From an uncultured Fibrobacter sp. (GTDB lineage Bacteria; Fibrobacterota; Fibrobacteria; Fibrobacterales; Fibrobacteraceae): DNA of 64,000 nt. The notes below the pieces were generated by a model. It was not told the DNA's origin. It did not search any database and saw only the letters and a program-made list of their open reading frames with translations. Below are positions 44,152 to 52,649 of the stretch, one piece after another (positions within the stretch are counted from its first letter, which is position 1; every line of letters starts with the position of its first letter). The position numbers and the translations under genes were made by a program. The DNA is taken from assembly GCA_934691725.1 (NCBI GenBank), contig CAKUTF010000008.1, positions 1 to 64,000 on the forward strand, given 5' to 3'.

Positions 44152-45969
44152 ATGCGTCAAAACGAAAAACTTCTTCTCTTCGCCCTCTGTATCTTCTTGG
44201 CTTTTCAGACATCGTTCGCCAAGGTGAAGATTTTCCTGTGCGGGGATTCCACGATGCAGGACTGGAACGAAGGCTATTACCCGAAGCGCGGAATCGGCCA
44301 AGAATTTGGTTTCTTCTGGAATTCCGATGCGGTGACCGTCGTGAACAAGGGAGCCGGGGGAACCTACGCCATGGGATATTACCAAAAGTTCTGGCCGGAA
44401 ATTCTCGCTCAACTGGAAGCGGGAGATTTTGTCGTCATCCAGTTCGGGATAAACGACCGCACCTACAGCAACGAGGCGGATTTTGTGGCGGCGACGACCG
44501 CGATGGCGAAAGAGGCTCTAGAAAAAGGCGCCCATCCGATTATCGTAAATCCGGTCCGTCGGAGCGATTTCCGCTATTCTTCGCCTGCACTTTCCATTCC
44601 GGATTCCATCTACGAGTCCTACCACGGCTACCCGATCCGGGCGCGTGAAATCGCCGCATCGCTCAAGGTTCCGCTCATCGACATGGATACGCTTTCGAGA
44701 AACTACCTCCTTTCGGTGGGGCAGTTCTATGCGCTCCGCTTTGTGAACATGCATCTCGATTCGGCGGAATACTCCACGTATTTGAACGGCAACGGGGACA
44801 ACCTGCACTTGCAGCAGAACGGTGCGGAGGTCTTCGGACGTATTTTGACGGAGCAGATGCGCGTCCATCCGGATGAAAATGTCCGGAAGCTTTCCGAAAA
44901 TCTTGCCCCGATGTATTCGCTGAAAGTAAAAGCCAGCCCCGAAGGCGCCGATTCGGCAACGACGGTTTCTTCCTATTACCCGGCTGGAATGACGGTGACG
45001 CTCAAGACGATTCCAAGGAAGGGGCGCATCTTTCTCGGATGGTTTGACGGAAAAGGCGAGCGGGTCGGAAATGTCGAAAAGACGGTCAATTCCGAATATA
45101 TCTGTACCTTTCCGATGCAGAACGCTTCGACGCAATATACGGCGGTCTATGGCGGAGGAACTCCAGAACTTTATACGGGAAGCGGCGAGGCCTTGAAAAA
45201 TTTTCCGTCGGGATCTCCGCGAAAGATCGAAGGCGTAACGCCATCGGGGGGCGTTGCAGAAGATTCGCTGGAAAATTTCGACAAGGCGATTCAGAAATGG
45301 TTTGACGCTTCGGTCGAACCGGATTCGTTTGACATCGGCTGGAGCGAAAATTCCAATCCCGGATTTACGGGGAACGGCTACTGGAATTTTGACAATGCGC
45401 TGAATACGTTTGCCGCGTATCGGATGATTTTCCCTTCGGCTGGCTATGTGACGCTTGGCATCATCTATGCGAACGGAGGCGCGTCGCCGCGGACGCTGAA
45501 CGTCTATCTCGATCACGATTACCTGGTGGAATTTCCCCCGACGGGAAGCTGGTCGCGCTGGGATACCGCCTGGGTGAATGTCGATTTGGCAAAGGGCGAG
45601 GAAACCTTGAAGTTCATCTCGGCCACGTCCGATGGCGGACCGAACATCGACGCTTTTGGTTTCAGCCTTCCGGGCGTCTGCCGCAAAGGATTCGCTTGCC
45701 AAGAGGTTTCGGATTCGACGACCTCAATTCGAAAAACGGGAGCTTTCCACGGAAACGCCCTGAACGGGAAAAACTTGACGCTTTCATCAGACGGGATTGT
45801 CAAGATTAAAGCGTTTGACCTGTCCGGGCGGCTGTTGTTTTCTGCGGAAAAATGGATGCCGAAAGGCGTTTCCGAGATTTCGGTCGAGAAGCTTCCGCCG
45901 GGAATCTACCGGCTGGTCGTTTCGTACGGGAACCGCACCTTGCATTCGAATTTTTTACAGCTCAGATAA
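44152..45969 (+). CDS. Secreted rhamnogalacturonan acetylesterase (CE12) with CBM35-like and sorting domains
   Basis: Removes acetyl groups from rhamnogalacturonan so that the lyase can act. The 605-residue protein has a signal peptide and an SGNH hydrolase domain (about 22-265) with GDSTMQDW (catalytic Ser), a GGTYAM oxyanion Gly block, QFGINDRTY (Asn block) and DNLHLQQNG (Asp and His). A small InlB-like beta repeat follows (TVTLKTIPRKGRIFLGWFDGKGE, about 280-345), then a CBM35-like domain (about 390-515) and a C-terminal sorting domain (GRLLFSAEKWMPKGVSEISV). It lies 8 bp after the lyase and is co-transcribed. Confidence 0.88.
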   Translation: MRQNEKLLLFALCIFLAFQTSFAKVKIFLCGDSTMQDWNEGYYPKRGIGQEFGFFWNSDAVTVVNKGAGGTYAMGYYQKFWPEILAQLEAGDFVVIQFGINDRTYSNEADFVAATTAMAKEALEKGAHPIIVNPVRRSDFRYSSPALSIPDSIYESYHGYPIRAREIAASLKVPLIDMDTLSRNYLLSVGQFYALRFVNMHLDSAEYSTYLNGNGDNLHLQQNGAEVFGRILTEQMRVHPDENVRKLSENLAPMYSLKVKASPEGADSATTVSSYYPAGMTVTLKTIPRKGRIFLGWFDGKGERVGNVEKTVNSEYICTFPMQNASTQYTAVYGGGTPELYTGSGEALKNFPSGSPRKIEGVTPSGGVAEDSLENFDKAIQKWFDASVEPDSFDIGWSENSNPGFTGNGYWNFDNALNTFAAYRMIFPSAGYVTLGIIYANGGASPRTLNVYLDHDYLVEFPPTGSWSRWDTAWVNVDLAKGEETLKFISATSDGGPNIDAFGFSLPGVCRKGFACQEVSDSTTSIRKTGAFHGNALNGKNLTLSSDGIVKIKAFDLSGRLLFSAEKWMPKGVSEISVEKLPPGIYRLVVSYGNRTLHSNFLQLR

Positions 45970-45978
45970 GGAGGTCCG

Positions 45979-47721
45979 ATGAAAAAACTGACGCTTCTTG
46001 CCGTTATTTTGTGTGCCATCACGGCGTTTTCTGTTGGAGCGGTTCGTTCGCGGACGATTTACATCGTCGGGGATTCGACCGTCGCTTCTTACAAGTCGAG
46101 CGCCTATCCGCAAACGGGCTGGGGGCAGGTCTTCTCGCATTTCTTCGACGCTTCGAAAGTGAATGTCGTCAACGCGGCAATCGGCGGCAGAAGTTCCAAG
46201 ACATTTATCGAAGAAGGACGGCTCGACGCCTTGGATGGGCTTGTCAAGGAAGGCGATTTTCTCTTTATCCAGTTCGGCCACAACGACCGCTATTTCGGTC
46301 AAAAGGCTCGCGAAGTTCCTTTTGATTCCTTGGGCTTTTGGCTGGAAACCTATCTGGAAAAGGCGAAAGCCTGGGGAGCCGTTCCCGTGTTGATTTCCCC
46401 GATGATGATGAATACGTATCCGCGAAATGTTTTTTCCACGGAACTTTCGACAAGATCGGAATATGATGTCCGGGCTCTGATGGAAACGCTCGCCAAACGC
46501 TACGGGATTCCCTTTGTCGATTTGAATCTCAAGTCCTACCGTTTTCACCAGGAACAGAAGGCGAACTATATTTCCCGCTACATCTTCAAGTATTTTTTGC
46601 CCGGCGAATACCCGAACTATCTGGCGGGAGTCGTGAATGACGGCGTGACGCATTTCCAGGAATCCGGATCGCTTGCCCATGCCCAGTGGATTCTCGAAGA
46701 ACTTTCGGACGAAGTGTCTGCGGATTATCTTTCGACAGATGCCAAGGCGCAACTTATCGAACTGCTTTCCGCGGTAAGGCCACGCTATACGGTAACGGCT
46801 CGCGCGAATGTTTCGCTTGAAAGCGGAATCATTTCCCATGTCCAGAATTTGCCGGGTGGCGCACCGCTTGCGCTTCACGTAAGCCCTTCCAGTTTTGGAA
46901 AAAAATTTTTGCACTGGGTCGATGACGATTGCAATGTCGTTTCGAGCGATTCGAATTTTTACGGTTCACGCTCGCTCTACCGGAGCGTAACCTATACGGC
47001 GATTTTTGACGGTGGCGAAGCCTGTTCACCGATTGCCCACGGTGAGGAGGAACTTCCTCTTTCCCAAAGTTCCAGTTCTGCTCCTTTGGTTCAAAGCTCG
47101 AGCAGCGCAAGCAAGACTTGTTCCGATTTAAAGGCGACTGCGGCTTGGAAGTCGCCGATCGATGCTGCTTTTCCGGACAGAGGAATCGGAACGACCGACG
47201 CCAATCACGAAAGTTTTACGGGACAGGGATTTTTCAACGCGGAAAATTCGGATTCGAGTTATCTCCTTTTGAAGCTTGTCGCGGAACAGTCCGCGTCGAA
47301 CGCAAGGCTGATGATTCGCTACGCAAATGGCGGAACGGCTTCGCGCCCGATGAAGATAACGGTCGATGCGGGAATCTACGAAGCGGAATTTCCTCCGACG
47401 GGAAGTTGGGACGCCTGGGATTCGATTGTGGTTGAAAACGTGTGGATCGACGCGCTTCCGTTTGATTTCAGAATGGAATCTATCACGTCCGACGGAGGCC
47501 CGAACATCGATTTGGTCGCATTTGATATTTCGGGCGTTTATCGCGAAGGCTGCACCGCCGCCGAAATTCCGATGGGAATCATGAAAAAGAATGTCAGCAA
47601 AAGGGATGGGACTGTTCGGAAAAACGAAAGTTCCTGTTTTTACGATGTTTCCGGATCGTGCCATTCTGCAGGACGAAAACGAAGCTTTTCGAAAGGCGTC
47701 TATTTTAGGACTAGGGATTAG
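45979..47721 (+). CDS. Second CE12-type esterase with Ser linker and CBM35-like domain; C-terminus eroded
   Basis: A 580-residue SGNH/CE12 esterase: signal peptide, IVGDSTVASYKSSAYPQTGWG (catalytic Ser), GGRSSKTFIEEGR, QFGHNDRYF and DGVTHFQESG (Asp-His). A beta region, a Ser-rich linker (SQSSSSAPLVQSSSSAS, about 357-373) and a CBM35-like domain (about 390-520) follow. The final part (DVSGSCHSAGRKRSFSKGVYF then RTRD and stop) starts like a sorting domain but breaks off after GVYF; the last codons come from the adjoining repeat block (AGGACTAGGGATTAG). It follows AAGGAGG and is the third gene of the pectin operon. Secretion signalling may be impaired. Confidence 0.85.
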   Translation: MKKLTLLAVILCAITAFSVGAVRSRTIYIVGDSTVASYKSSAYPQTGWGQVFSHFFDASKVNVVNAAIGGRSSKTFIEEGRLDALDGLVKEGDFLFIQFGHNDRYFGQKAREVPFDSLGFWLETYLEKAKAWGAVPVLISPMMMNTYPRNVFSTELSTRSEYDVRALMETLAKRYGIPFVDLNLKSYRFHQEQKANYISRYIFKYFLPGEYPNYLAGVVNDGVTHFQESGSLAHAQWILEELSDEVSADYLSTDAKAQLIELLSAVRPRYTVTARANVSLESGIISHVQNLPGGAPLALHVSPSSFGKKFLHWVDDDCNVVSSDSNFYGSRSLYRSVTYTAIFDGGEACSPIAHGEEELPLSQSSSSAPLVQSSSSASKTCSDLKATAAWKSPIDAAFPDRGIGTTDANHESFTGQGFFNAENSDSSYLLLKLVAEQSASNARLMIRYANGGTASRPMKITVDAGIYEAEFPPTGSWDAWDSIVVENVWIDALPFDFRMESITSDGGPNIDLVAFDISGVYREGCTAAEIPMGIMKKNVSKRDGTVRKNESSCFYDVSGSCHSAGRKRSFSKGVYFRTRD

Positions 47722-48300
47722 TCAGCGAACGTCTATGTTCAGTGGGCAGTGGACAGAGGCCAGTACTGTGGACATCTAAGCTTTAGGGAAGCGGGACACG
47801 GGATGCGGGGTTTTCAAGCGAACTGTTTCTGTGCGCTGTCATTCCCATGTTTTTACTACGATGTCATTCCCCGGCATTCCTCTCATCTGTCATTCCCGTG
47901 CTCCGACACGGGAATCTCTGAGATTGCCGGGTCACTCCCGATAATGACAGGCTAGCGAGCTTGCCGAGCTATTCAGAGCTTAGTTGAGAGAACTTAGAGC
48001 TTAGAACTGCGGACGTCTATGTTCAGTGGACAGTGGTCAGTGGTCTGAACAGCGGACGTCTAAGCTTTTGGGAAACGGTACGAGGGACACGCTATACGGG
48101 GAACGGACGTTTAAACTTTTGAAATACAGAACATAGATGTCTGCAACTCTAAGCACTCGGCACTAAGCTCTAAGTTCTAAAAACGGCTCGCTAAACTGTT
48201 AATTCCTCACTCCTAATTGCTCATTTCTAATTATCCACTGATTCCTGTCTCCTGATTTCTCTTGACTATCAATTAGCCACTGACCGCTATTCGCTGATTC
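47722..48300. repeat. Long intergenic patchwork repeat block, partner of the block at 56 kb
   Basis: About 580 bp without a gene. Words of all families are present, with degenerate hairpin elements near 47838 and 47863 and an intact one at 47889-47916 (loop CTCCGA), identical to the copy inside mod. Segment 48054-48281 is the reverse complement of 56051-56278 (228 bp, about six transitions, no indels). Confidence 0.85.
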
Positions 48301-48328
48301 CTCACAATTCCCAACAAACAATATTATC

Positions 48329-48336
48329 TATATTTG
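48329..48336 (+). promoter_or_regulatory. glyA promoter box TATATTTG
   Basis: A perfect TAnnTTTG box 28 bp ahead of the glyA ATG, followed by an AAGGAG ribosome site at 48350-48355. This is the clearest promoter of the Bacteroidetes type in the window together with the one at 11685. Confidence 0.65.
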
Positions 48337-48364
48337 GCAAACCCTTTTCAAGGAGTTCACAACT

Positions 48365-49600
48365 ATGATGACTTTGAAGCAAGAAGACCCCGAAATCTAC
48401 AGCCTCATCCAGGAGGAAGCGGAACGCCAGGAATACGGTATCGAGCTGATTGCCTCCGAAAACTACACTTCCAAGGCGGTGATGGAAGCGATGGGTTCCG
48501 TCCTGACAAACAAGTACAGCGAAGGCTATGTCGGCAAGCGCTACTACGGCGGAAATCAGGTCATCGACAAAATCGAGCAGCTTGCTATCGATCGCTGCAA
48601 GGAGCTTTTCGGTTGTGAACACGTAAACATCCAGCCGCTTTCCGGTTCTCCGGCGAACGCCGCTGTCTATCTCGCCGTCCTGAAGCCGGGAGACAAGGTC
48701 CTGGGCTTGAAGCTTGACCACGGCGGACATCTTTCCCACGGCCATCCGGTGAACTTCTCCGGCATCCTCTACAACTTTGTCCAGTACGAGGTCGAAAAGG
48801 AAACGGGCCGCATCGACATGGACAAGGTTCGCGAAATCGCTCTGCGTGAAAAGCCGAAGATGATTCTCGCCGGGTTTTCCGCTTACAGCCATAATCTCGA
48901 CTGGAAGCGTTTCAAGGAGATTGCGGACGAGGTCGGAGCCATTACCATGGCGGACATTTCGCACATCGCGGGTCTCATCGCGGGCAAGCAGCTCGAAAGC
49001 CCGGTTCCGTTCTTCGATATCGTGACAACGACGACGCACAAGACGCTCCGCGGTCCGCGTGGCGCGATCATCATGTGCAAGGAAAAATTCGCGAAGGCCA
49101 TCGACAAGGGAATTTTCCCGGGGATGCAGGGCGGTCCGCACGATCATATCAACGCGGGCAAGGCGGTCGCCTTTGGCGAGGCTCTCAAGCCGGAATTCCA
49201 GGTCTATGCGAAGAACGTCATCAAGAATGCGCAGGCCATGGCGGATGAACTGATGAAGCTCGGCTACAAGATTATCGGCGACGGAACGGATAACCATTTG
49301 ATGGTTGTCGATATGACTTCGAAGGGCGTTTCCGGCAAGGAAGCCGAAATCGCACTCGAAAAGGTCGGCGTTTCGACCAGCCGTTCCACGATTCCTTTCG
49401 ATCCGCGCAAGCCTTTCGACCCGTCGGGACTTCGCCTCGGAACTCCGGCGATCACGACCCGCGGCTTTGACGAAGAGGATTCCCGCGAAGTAGCCCGGAT
49501 CATCGACCGCACCGTGCAGTCCCGGAACGACGAAGCTGCCTTGAAGGCGATTCGCGAAGAAATCGTTGCGCTCTGCAAGAAGCATCCGCTTTACAGGTAA
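48365..49600 (+). CDS. glyA: Serine hydroxymethyltransferase
   Basis: Converts serine and tetrahydrofolate to glycine and methylene-tetrahydrofolate with PLP. The 411-residue protein contains QEYGIELIASENYTSKAVMEAMGS, NKYSEGYVGKRYYGG, NIQPLSGSPANAAVYLAVLKPGD, DISHIAGLIAGK, the PLP lysine in TTTHKTLRGPRGA, GMQGGPH and DNHLMVVDM. GlyA supplies the one-carbon units that feed MetH, encoded earlier in the window. The start is ATG 48365 with AAGGAG upstream. Confidence 0.96.
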   Translation: MMTLKQEDPEIYSLIQEEAERQEYGIELIASENYTSKAVMEAMGSVLTNKYSEGYVGKRYYGGNQVIDKIEQLAIDRCKELFGCEHVNIQPLSGSPANAAVYLAVLKPGDKVLGLKLDHGGHLSHGHPVNFSGILYNFVQYEVEKETGRIDMDKVREIALREKPKMILAGFSAYSHNLDWKRFKEIADEVGAITMADISHIAGLIAGKQLESPVPFFDIVTTTTHKTLRGPRGAIIMCKEKFAKAIDKGIFPGMQGGPHDHINAGKAVAFGEALKPEFQVYAKNVIKNAQAMADELMKLGYKIIGDGTDNHLMVVDMTSKGVSGKEAEIALEKVGVSTSRSTIPFDPRKPFDPSGLRLGTPAITTRGFDEEDSREVARIIDRTVQSRNDEAALKAIREEIVALCKKHPLYR

Positions 49601-49645
49601 TCCGTTCGACGATTCTGTACAAAGCAAGAATCTTTTCTGACCAAG

Positions 49646-49670
49646 GCTCTCCGTTTGTCGGGGAGCTTTT
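49646..49670 (+). terminator. glyA intrinsic terminator
   Basis: GCTCTCCG (49646-49653) pairs with CGGGGAGC (49659-49666) with one G-U pair and a 5-nt loop, followed by TTTT and a second T-rich stretch. Confidence 0.75.
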
Positions 49671-49727
49671 CCCGTTTTTGCCGTGAAGATTGCCCGAAAG
49701 GCTTCAAAATTTTCTATTATTTTATGT

Positions 49728-51884
49728 ATGCAAAAAAACTTGCGAAATCAAAATGCAGCTGAATTTCAGGCGATGGATGACGATGAAATCGACATCCTGG
49801 AACTCCTCGGTATTCTTTTGGCCAAGTGGCCGGTTCTTCTTGGATTTGTCGTCGCCGGTGCGCTTTGTGGGATTTTTATCGCAAACTATATCCGTCCGTC
49901 CTACACGAGCGATGCCCTTTTGCAGGTCGATTTGAATGGTTCCTCTCTCGGAATCGCCTTGGGCGATATGGGCGCGCTTCTCGACGGGGCGTCTCCTTCG
50001 GATGCGGAAATCCAGCTGATCCAGAGCCGTCGCGTTCTCGATGAAGTCGTGGAGAAGGAACGTCTTTCCTTTTCGGCTATGCCGGTCGCTTTCCTTCCGC
50101 GCCTGCTCCATACGGAGGGACGTGTCGATGTCGGGCTTTTGAGGCTGCCTGGCTTCGACGAAAGAGCCAAGTGGTTCTTGGAGGCGTCCCCGGATCCTGC
50201 GCTTTCCGACAGCGTTTACCGGATTGTCGGGAAGGATGGAAAAGTCTATCTCGACGGTCGGGTGGGGGACACTTATCGGGTCCCTGTCCTGAACGACACG
50301 CTTTCGGTCTGTATCCTTTCCATGACGGCGTCTCCATCGGAAAAGTTCCTCCTCGGCTCGCGCGATGCACGCGATGCGCTCGACCAGCTGCGGAAAGATC
50401 TGAAAGTCGCGGAACAGGGCAAGAAGACGGGCGTAATCCAGATGCAGATAAGCCACCGCTATGCGGACAGGGCCGCTCAAATTTTGAATACCGTTGCGGA
50501 TACCTACGTGCGCCAGAATGTCGAAGCCCGTAGCGAAGAGGCGACCAAGACGCTCCAGTTTCTCGAAAAGCAACTCCCCGACGTGAAGGCCAAGCTGGAT
50601 TCCGCTGAGCAGGTCCTTTCGTTATACCGCCAGCGGGAAGGCTCTATCGATTTGAACGGAGAGGCCCGCTCGGCTCTCGAAAAGCGGATGGAACTCGAAA
50701 AACAGCATCTGGAATTGATCCAGAAACAGCAGGAAGTCGCTAGGCTTTTTAAAGACGACCATCCGAGCGTCGTCGCCCTGAAAAAGCAGGAAGCCCAGGT
50801 CCGGCGGGAAATGGCGAAACTCAACGAAGAAACGAAGGACTTGCCCTACAAGCAGCAGGAAATCCTTCGGTTGCAGGGGGACGTCGAAGTTAACGGTTCT
50901 ATCTACACGACGATGCTGAACAACATCCAGCAGCTTCGTGTCGTGCAGGCGGGAGAAGTCGGGAATGCGCGCATCGTCGATCGCGCGCGCGTCGAAATCA
51001 AGCCGGTCAAGCCAAAGAAAAAAATCATATTGCTCGGCGGGGTTGGCGGCGGTCTTGTGCTCGGTGCGGGCTTCATTTTCCTCTTGCGTCTTCTCTTTAA
51101 CCGCGGCATCCGTTCGTCCCAGGAAGTGGAACGGGAAACGGAGATATCCGTCTATGCGAAAATTCCCGAAACGAAATCTTCGAAAAAGCGGAAAAACTTT
51201 TCGCTTGTCGAGGAAGACGGGAACGATATCGCCTGCGAGGCTCTTCGCACGCTCCGCACGTCGCTCGAATTTTCGATGCCCGAAACTTCCCGAGTCCTGC
51301 TCGTGACGGGTGTTTCACCTGCAAGCGGAAAGAGCTTCGTTTCCAAGAACCTGTCGTCGCTTTTCGCCTTGAACGGGAAAAAGGTCCTGCTTGTCGATCT
51401 GGATTTCCGGGCGAGCGAACTTTCTCCGCGCGGGCGCCAAAAAGGCCTTTCCGATTTTCTCCTGGGACGGATTTCGCTTGACGAGGCGATTGAACATCTC
51501 GATGCGTCGGGAATCGATCTTCTCGGTGCGGGTTCCTTTGTGCCCTCTCCGTCGGAAATGATTTCAAGTTCGGCGTTTGAAAAGCTTCTCAGGTCGATGC
51601 GCGAACGTTACGACCTGATAATTCTGGATTCGGCTCCGCTTCTTTGTGTTGCCGATGCGCAGATTGCTTGCCGCTATGCGGATTTCGCTCTGCTCGTCAT
51701 CCGCTATGCCAAGGATTCGATGGAGCATTTAAAGGATGCCATCGGGATTCTGGATAAAGCGAATATGCACAATCGCGCGATTGTGTTCAACCGGGTCGTG
51801 TCCGACGGAAGCTCCTCTTACGGCTATGGATCCGGGGGGGGGGTATATGGCCACAGCAGAAAATATACCGCCCGTAAAAGCTGA
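49728..51884 (+). CDS. Polysaccharide co-polymerase / bacterial tyrosine autokinase (Wzc-like)
   Basis: An inner-membrane protein of about 718 residues that controls exopolysaccharide chain length and export. It has an N-terminal Wzz domain with one membrane helix near residue 35-57 and a second near 440-460, with a long periplasmic coiled coil between (about 250-400; EQVLSLYRQREGSIDLNGEARSALEKRMELEKQ). The C-terminal BY-kinase has Walker A GVSPASGKSF, A' VLLVDLDFRASEL and B LIILDSAPL, and ends in a Tyr-containing tail (SSYGYGSGGGVYGHSRKYTARKS). A run of ten G at 51834-51843 lies inside the tail codons. ATG 49728 follows a promoter-like TATTATTTTATG; GTG 49683 is an alternative start. Confidence 0.88.
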   Translation: MQKNLRNQNAAEFQAMDDDEIDILELLGILLAKWPVLLGFVVAGALCGIFIANYIRPSYTSDALLQVDLNGSSLGIALGDMGALLDGASPSDAEIQLIQSRRVLDEVVEKERLSFSAMPVAFLPRLLHTEGRVDVGLLRLPGFDERAKWFLEASPDPALSDSVYRIVGKDGKVYLDGRVGDTYRVPVLNDTLSVCILSMTASPSEKFLLGSRDARDALDQLRKDLKVAEQGKKTGVIQMQISHRYADRAAQILNTVADTYVRQNVEARSEEATKTLQFLEKQLPDVKAKLDSAEQVLSLYRQREGSIDLNGEARSALEKRMELEKQHLELIQKQQEVARLFKDDHPSVVALKKQEAQVRREMAKLNEETKDLPYKQQEILRLQGDVEVNGSIYTTMLNNIQQLRVVQAGEVGNARIVDRARVEIKPVKPKKKIILLGGVGGGLVLGAGFIFLLRLLFNRGIRSSQEVERETEISVYAKIPETKSSKKRKNFSLVEEDGNDIACEALRTLRTSLEFSMPETSRVLLVTGVSPASGKSFVSKNLSSLFALNGKKVLLVDLDFRASELSPRGRQKGLSDFLLGRISLDEAIEHLDASGIDLLGAGSFVPSPSEMISSSAFEKLLRSMRERYDLIILDSAPLLCVADAQIACRYADFALLVIRYAKDSMEHLKDAIGILDKANMHNRAIVFNRVVSDGSSSYGYGSGGGVYGHSRKYTARKS
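51834..51843 (+). repeat. G10 homopolymer in the kinase tail
   Basis: Ten consecutive G within codons for Gly-Gly-Gly in the Tyr-rich tail. Loss of one G would extend the frame to about 52020; gain of one would end it after about 15 other residues. Either change alters the tail Tyr residues. Confidence 0.85.
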
Positions 51885-51908
51885 TTCCATCAGAAGGATT
51901 TATCGTAT

Positions 51909-52649
51909 ATGCGCTTGCCGTTTGCACTTTTTTGCCTGTGCCTTGCGGTCAATCCCCTCTTCTCGAAAGCCCCTGAGCCTACGCCTAGACATTACGATTT
52001 TGTCCATGCGAAGCGGATGATGGACCGAATCTATTACGGAGACTTGCGCGTTACAGTCTATTGCGGATGCCGCTACGAAAGCAACCGGAAGCCGAACGGC
52101 ATCGATTTTGAAAGTTGCGGCTTTGCCCCGCGGAAAAACGCGAACCGGGCTTCCCGCATCGAATGGGAACATGTCGTGACGGCGCACAACATCGGACTTT
52201 CGAGGCAGTGCTGGCACAAGGAGGAAGGCCGCAGCGCGCGGAAAAACTGCGAAACCACCGACCCGGAATTCGCCCTGATGGAAGGGGACTTGCACAATCT
52301 CCTCCCGAGCATCGGCGAGGTGAACGGCGACCGGAGCAACTTCATGTATTCCCAATGGACAAATTCCCCGGAACCGATGTATGGAAGCTGCCGATCGATT
52401 GTCGATTTCAAGGCGCGAAAGTTCCAGCCGAGGGAAGAGGTGCGCGGAATGCTCGCCCGGATTTCCTTTTACATGGAAAAGACTTACGGCATCAAGCTTT
52501 CGAAGGAACGCCGCCGGCTCTTTGAAATTTGGGACAGGGAACATCCGGTGAGCGCCTGGGAATGCGAACGCGATGCCCGGATCTTCAAGGTCCAGGGCGA
52601 CCACAATCCGTTTGTCCATGAACGTTGCCGCGAAGCGGGCCTGATATGA
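51909..52649 (+). CDS. endA: Endonuclease I family nuclease (exported)
   Basis: A 246-residue exported nuclease: signal peptide (1-19), then the EndA/Vvn domain with RIEWEHVVTAHNIG (His metal-site motif), CWHKEEGRSARKNC, GDLHNLLPSIGEVNGDRSN (second metal motif), and several Cys consistent with periplasmic disulphides. It degrades DNA in the periplasm or outside the cell. Its stop overlaps the mfd start as ATGA. A one-base loss in the upstream G10 tract would make the kinase frame run into the first ~110 bp of this gene. Confidence 0.88.
   Translation: MRLPFALFCLCLAVNPLFSKAPEPTPRHYDFVHAKRMMDRIYYGDLRVTVYCGCRYESNRKPNGIDFESCGFAPRKNANRASRIEWEHVVTAHNIGLSRQCWHKEEGRSARKNCETTDPEFALMEGDLHNLLPSIGEVNGDRSNFMYSQWTNSPEPMYGSCRSIVDFKARKFQPREEVRGMLARISFYMEKTYGIKLSKERRRLFEIWDREHPVSAWECERDARIFKVQGDHNPFVHERCREAGLI

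Noticed and set aside
47591..47779. Frameshifted second reading frame at the end of the CE12 esterase
   Set aside because: The alternative frame does not restore a sorting domain. The used frame reaches DVSG and KGVYF, typical of such domains, so truncation by the repeat block is the simpler reading.
48054..48281. Insertion-sequence or composite-transposon end at the long inverted repeats
   Set aside because: No transposase, no short terminal inverted repeats and no target-site duplications are visible, and the enclosed genes are housekeeping genes.
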